64,000 nucleotides of DNA from Uranotaenia lowii (taxonomy: Eukaryota; Arthropoda; Insecta; Diptera; Culicidae), in assembly GCF_029784155.1 (NCBI RefSeq), contig NC_073692.1, forward strand, positions 329,673,920-329,737,919, in the 5' to 3' direction. The notes under the pieces are model-generated. The model was not told where the DNA came from. It did not search any database and saw only the letters and a list, made by a program, of their open reading frames with translations. Positions within the stretch are counted from its first letter, which is position 1, and each line of letters begins with the position of its first letter. The translations under genes and the position numbers were made by a program. Shown here piece after piece: positions 59,516 through 64,000 of this stretch.

Positions 59516-60838
59516 CTCTGGACTTAGTTATCAAAAGTTATACAAACTTTGATAACTTACATATATTTTTCCAAAAATTTAAGATTGACATTAGGATTCA
59601 GAGATCGCCCCTTTTACTAACCAAAATTTAGGAAAAAAAAACTCCCGGTACATAAAAAAATCCATTTGTGTAAAAACCATTCGGATTCAGAGCTCCGGAT
59701 CCAGATTTCAAAGCTTAATTAAAAAAACTGAATGAGTTGAGAATGAAATTTTATGTAAAGAAATACGAAATAAAATTAAGTTTCAGAAACTTTAATTGTC
59801 CAAAATGTCTTTTGTAGAAATATTTCAAGTTGAAAATGAAATGTCATGCCTTGTTGTGGGGAACAATTCGAACGTTTTTTTTTCTTAGTGCGGATTAGAG
59901 ACTTGTTATCCTAGACCTCATTTTCTTTAATAATTCTTCAAGCACAACATAAAACGCTTACTTTTCGTAATATGTATGTGTGTATATTAAGAATTTCGAT
60001 ATGCCATCTATGCTATTAGACACAAATTTTCTTAATCCAATCATGAAAATTTATAACCCACAAATTGGAACAAATACGGCAAATGGCGTGCAAGAAAGCT
60101 GAAAGACCTTCACACTCGATATCGGCAAATTTAAATCTTTTCATCTCATCGTCAAACAACCGAATCGGTTGTGCGCCCATTTGTGCAGTTTTAAACTGCT
60201 GTGCAAACATGTAAAATTGATCCCTTAATTTTGAAAGGGATCAAACCAAACGTGGGCGACCGTCAGCTTAAAGGAAGAAAAAATCAAATAAATAACGCCA
60301 CACACACGCGAGCTGCTCCCGAAAACGGCAAAGGAAGTAGCAATATCCTTACATTTTCACACACGTCGTTGCACTTGAGCAGTGAAAAAAGATTGGCAAA
60401 AGCCCTTCTTTGTAATGTAACAATTTTTTTTTCGTCGGTCCCTAAAACACCCAGAGTCAGAGTCAAAAGAACAAAAAAAAAAAAAAAACAGATCCTAGAA
60501 AAACGAAAACGACCAGCTTTATTTATGCAAAATACCAAACCAGAGTGCGATAAACGGTTTCGTGTAATCGATAATACTGGTTTAAATTTAAGATTGAGGG
60601 TTACCCGCTTCCACATTCGAATGATTTCATTCGATGGATATATGTTTTGTTGGAAGGGTGTGTCGATTTTTTCCTTATTTTTATATTTTAAAAAGAAATC
60701 GAGACCAACTCAATTTATGTCAGCAGTATACAATCATTATATTCTCCCTCAATATTTTGAATACAAATTTATATTTTTAATAATACTGTCATCGAAACTC
60801 AAAAATTCAAACATTCTTATTTGGTTCTAATTTTACAG
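59516..60838. other. Unassigned AT-rich sequence
   Basis: A 209-codon frame (60201-60830) is present but is low in complexity, contains a K-rich run from an A-tract, and has no domain. I regard it as chance. The 3' edge has a good splice acceptor leading to the candidate exon at 60839. Confidence 0.35.
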
Positions 60839-60988
60839 AGAAACCTCAACCATCGACCCTCTCTAACAAATGCCAGACCGCGGCCACGGATTGTTCACAC
60901 ACGTGAAGGAAATCATTTTAAAATGGATTTTCTTCCCCCGGCATAGGATGCTTACGTCGATGCTGGGTGATTTCTGCTGCTATTGGTT
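60839..60988 (+). CDS. Candidate exon, family uncertain
   Basis: A strong acceptor (TTCTAATTTTACAG, ending 60838) and donor-like sites GTGAAG (near 60903) or TTG|GTAAGA (near 60989) frame a balanced-composition block. In one frame it reads RPRPRIVHTREG before a stop in the longer version. R-I-V-x-T-R-x-G is the opening of the cholinesterase-like domain of neuroligin/gliotactin-type proteins, so a short exon ending at the GTGAAG site is imaginable. Another frame opens with an ATG at 60870. No neighbouring exons are seen, so this is speculative. Confidence 0.2.
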
Positions 60989-61269
60989 GGTAAGAATTTG
61001 CAAACATGCTCACACGAGAAGAGATGGGGAAACCGGAATGAATTGCATATGAGATAGTGATAAGTTACTTCCGCGACTTTGTGGCAGAGAGCGATTTCCG
61101 GCAATCGGCACCGAACGATCTCACTCCGGGAAAACGGGACATTTTCGGGGAATGATTTTAGGGATGTAACTTGGACAAAAGATAGGATGTATATTTCAAG
61201 ATAACCTAAGACAGTAATTTTTTAAAACACAAATAAATAATCAAAATAGATTATTTCAATGCGTTTTCA

Positions 61270-61345
61270 AATCAAAGTTGAGCCGATGTTGGCGAGTTCG
61301 TGCCCAAGAGTAAACATCTAACACAGTTGTACCGGATAAATTTTT
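61270..61345 (+). mobile_element. SINE fragment
   Basis: GAGTTCGTGCCCAAGAGTAA and ACACAGTTGTACCGGATAAA match the B-box side and body of the SINE at 59331-59515, in plus orientation. The 5' half with the A box is missing and the tail is lost. Confidence 0.7.
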
Positions 61346-63623
61346 CAAAAGCTGTCTTAGGATTTACAATTTTAATGATATAAACTAACATACTACAACG
61401 TAAGGTTCTTCAGTGCAGTAAATAGTACTTTTTAACTGCTTTTTAGACATAGTAAAATCTATGTATGTTCTGTTGATTTTTGTTGTAACTCTCCATAAGG
61501 CAATTGAAAGGACTATTTTCTCCATAAATGTTCGAGCAGAAGTTAAAATAAACAGATTTCTGGTTCTCAACTGGCGACACAATGGAAGTTTAATTGATTC
61601 AGTAAATAAGTAGACTCTACACTAGACTGAGTCGATTATGGGTCATTTTTGAATTTCTCAACCCTGGGGTCTAAAAAACTTCGTTTTGTTTCAAAACTCA
61701 TCTATGATTTTTTGCAGAATTTTTAAATAACGTTAACATGAGTAAATTTAAACTTTTTGGTTTGTTTGAAAAAATTGATTATTTTTTACTGAAAAATCTA
61801 CATCTTTTTGGATTCTTCTGTAGAGCCAAGCCTGCTTATGATTTTTGTGCCAATTTATAAATTTTCCTAAGGAAATTCTTATTAGCTGTTATTAGCTGTT
61901 TAACAGGGGTATGTCTTTTGGAATTGATAAACAAAAAAATCAATTGAATTTATTGTTGATCAATTCCAAAAGACATACCCCTGTTAACAGCTAACAACTT
62001 TTTTGCCTAAAAAGCGCGGAAAAGCAGAGAATTACACACGAACAGGAGTATGTGTGCTTAGCCTTGAAACGAGTGTAAAGCCCCAACGACCATTTTGTAT
62101 CACTTTTATGCTTTTTGATTGAGCCACCAGATGTCTCCAAGAAAACCAGAGAGAACTTTCTAAAAAATATTCAGTGTCTGGGTGAGTCAAATAAAAATTC
62201 ACTGCAGCATATTTGCTGCATTTTTTTTTTCTTTTCGACATAAAACTGAGCGTTTTTTAAAAGAGTTGTAATTCTTTAAGATAAAAATTTATGCCGGAAC
62301 CAAACAAAGCTATTGTTTTATTTATAAGGCATGCTCATTTTGATGAAATTTACAAACCGTTCAATGAAAATCTGTCTTAAAATCTTAAAAAAAAGTTATT
62401 ATCATAATCATTTTCAAGAAACAAAATTTGTTACTTACTGACTCGTTGGTGATAAAGTAAGACCAATTTGACATTTAAACGATTTTTTATAATTTTTTCT
62501 ATTTTCCAGCCCTAGTCAGGCCCATGCGAACTACTCATCCATGGAGAGGGGAGTTTCGGAATTCAAATTTTGTAAGAAATAGTAACAATACTAAAAATCC
62601 ATAATAAATAAGAAAATTGATTTCTAAAACTATTTTCCCATTCATGACTATCGCACAAGCTCGAAAAAATAATAAAATAAATGAATCAAAGAATCAAAAT
62701 AAATTTGGAAATCAGAGTTATTTTTCCGTAAGTTGAAAAAAAATTCTTCAAAATGATAATCTTTATTCTGAACAAGACGTTTTAAGTCAATATTTTAAAA
62801 ACACCAGAAACCGAATGCGATACAAAATTTAGAATAAAACCAGAATTTTACCCTTCGAACATATAAATCCTAAAATATACAAAAAATATAACACCAAATA
62901 AAATAAATTCCAGACAAGGTCAGAAATGAATAATGGTTAAAATAATATTCAATCAAGATTTGAAATGTGAATTTTCGATAAGGAAAAAACTATTTAAACT
63001 TAAGAGAAATTATCCAATACACAAAGATAATGATTGAATTGAATCTGATAAAAATGAAAAAATCAGCAAGTGATCAAAGTCAGAGATGATATCCAGTTTT
63101 ATATTCAAGTTCTTACATTTATCAAAATAAATAACTTAAAAAGTTCATGTCTGATGGTAGTTCGCCACAATAATAACTTTCTAAATTTGAAATACAACAT
63201 ATTCCATTCCCCAGTGAACATTTTGGTCTGTATATTTAAGTTGTTTCTGAGATATACACACTTTTATACAATCTGAAAAAGTTGTATGAAACATTGTATA
63301 TGAGCCTGTACGTATCAAAGTGGAGGCAATATACGGACCAAATTTTGCTCACCTTAAAAATATAAAACTTTGTATCGCGTTTTCAACATCTTGATTGTAA
63401 CTTTGCTTTGCAAAAAATCTTAGGATTGTACAACTTTCAATTTTATATTGCCTGTCTTACAATTTGATTACAATTTCCTTTTGCAGGTAGCCTGAGGTTT
63501 GTACAACTTTCTTCACCATTTAATGCAATTTATTGTTACTGTATCCCAATGCAATTATATTTTTCCCTTATTACGGTTGAACTATGAATCGCCGTGAACA
63601 CAAATACAAAAGAATTTAATGTT
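61346..63623. other. Unassigned AT-rich sequence
   Basis: No gene or terminal repeats seen apart from the hairpin at 61892-61994. The ORFs are short and lack motifs. Confidence 0.4.
61892..61994. repeat. Hairpin with 37-bp stem
   Basis: 61892-61928 and 61959-61994 are complementary apart from a one-base bulge (TTTAACAG against GTTAACAG), with a 30-base loop. The core TATGTCTTTTGGAATTGAT pairs perfectly. The size is close to that of a pre-microRNA, but the stem is more perfect than usual. Confidence 0.8.
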
Positions 63624-64000
63624 TAGGGGAGGATGGGGATACTTGATCTCCTTTCTAGTTTTCATCATATCTTTTTGGGAAAATTTAGCAACTCGCCGTC
63701 TTTTTTATTTTTTGACAGCATCTAATTTCAAGTTGATATGCTCCGAAAGTTAAAACAACATATGAACTTGTAGATGAGCTAGAAGTATTTTCGTGGAACT
63801 AAAAAAAATTGTTATATTTTTTAAGTTACAGGAGACTTGATCCTTTACTAAAGAAAACTTGATCCCTTATTCAGGGTGCCCTGATCCTAGGCAAAAATCT
63901 AATAAAATCCGAAGATAAAAGGTCCATTGACTATTTCTTGCCATATAAGTTCTCATTTCACAGTTTGTAAGTATCAGACGAAGAGAATTACAAAAGTTTG
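63624..64000. mobile_element. Left part of a TA-flanked MITE, cut by the window end
   Basis: TA at 63624-63625 followed by GGGGAGGATGGGGATACTTG. The phrase GAGACTTGATCC/ACTTGATCCC recurs at 63833-63870. The end resembles the GGGGAGAGTGGGG family (46379, 56905). The other end is outside the window. Confidence 0.45.

Noticed and set aside
60201..60830. 209-codon ORF
   Set aside because: The longest ORF in its area, but low complexity with a lysine run from a poly(A) tract, no domain, and random-like composition. Treated as chance.

Overview
This window looks like gene-poor nuclear DNA from an insect, most likely a mosquito (Culicidae, probably Culicinae). The evidence is AT-rich sequence with no bacterial-style gene packing, a mariner of the mosquito-typical D37E type, an RTE-clade LINE, several tRNA-headed SINEs, many short inverted-repeat elements with TA or TTAA target duplications, and Helitron-like units. 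I found no host gene that I can name. Four stretches have exon-like features (287-514, 41170-41381, 59150-59260, 60839-60988) and all are weak.

Layout. 1-834: diverged repeat with an exon-like ORF. 835-8560: an RTE-like LINE on the minus strand whose single long ORF (endonuclease then reverse transcriptase) is split by a 4.6-kb LTR retrotransposon (1837-6472). That element has two 866-bp LTRs in which I see no difference and a 4-bp target duplication. It has no gag/pol but carries its own TATA-driven small gene. 8758-9362: TTAA-flanked MITE. 10359-11299: TA-flanked MITE. 12163-13100: internally deleted LINE remnant. 13300-14440: GC-richer decayed block. 15704-17240: an inverted, multimeric tRNA-headed retroposon with a 16-bp target duplication. 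17313-18808: TTAA-flanked element.

22773-26975 is a three-level nest. An outer ~0.8-kb MITE is split by a 3.4-kb CCCAGC-ended element that carries a decayed three-exon passenger gene and a ~75-bp tandem array, and that array is split by a TTAA-flanked MITE. 31137-32670 holds two more MITEs, 34498-34881 a SINE, and 35159-36712 a minus-strand Helitron-like element with a 143-bp tandem array. 39678-40297 is a MITE. 42411-44480 holds two head-to-tail Helitron-like units and 44876-46158 the D37E mariner. 46379-47306 and 56905-57518 are two copies of one TA-flanked family, and a relative starts at 63626. 51343-52307 is related to the element at 10359. 53966-54362 is an almost perfect 397-bp palindrome, 55109-56383 a dead Tc1 element, and 59331-59515 a second SINE type with a fragment at 61270-61345.

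How the parts relate. This is a record of repeated insertion and decay, not a pathway. Autonomous types seen as wrecks (RTE, LTR, D37E mariner, Tc1, LINE) sit beside the kinds of non-autonomous elements that borrow such enzymes. The most unusual items are the pol-less LTR element with its own promoter and gene, the twin-inverted SINE multimer, and the CCCAGC-ended element with an intron-containing passenger.
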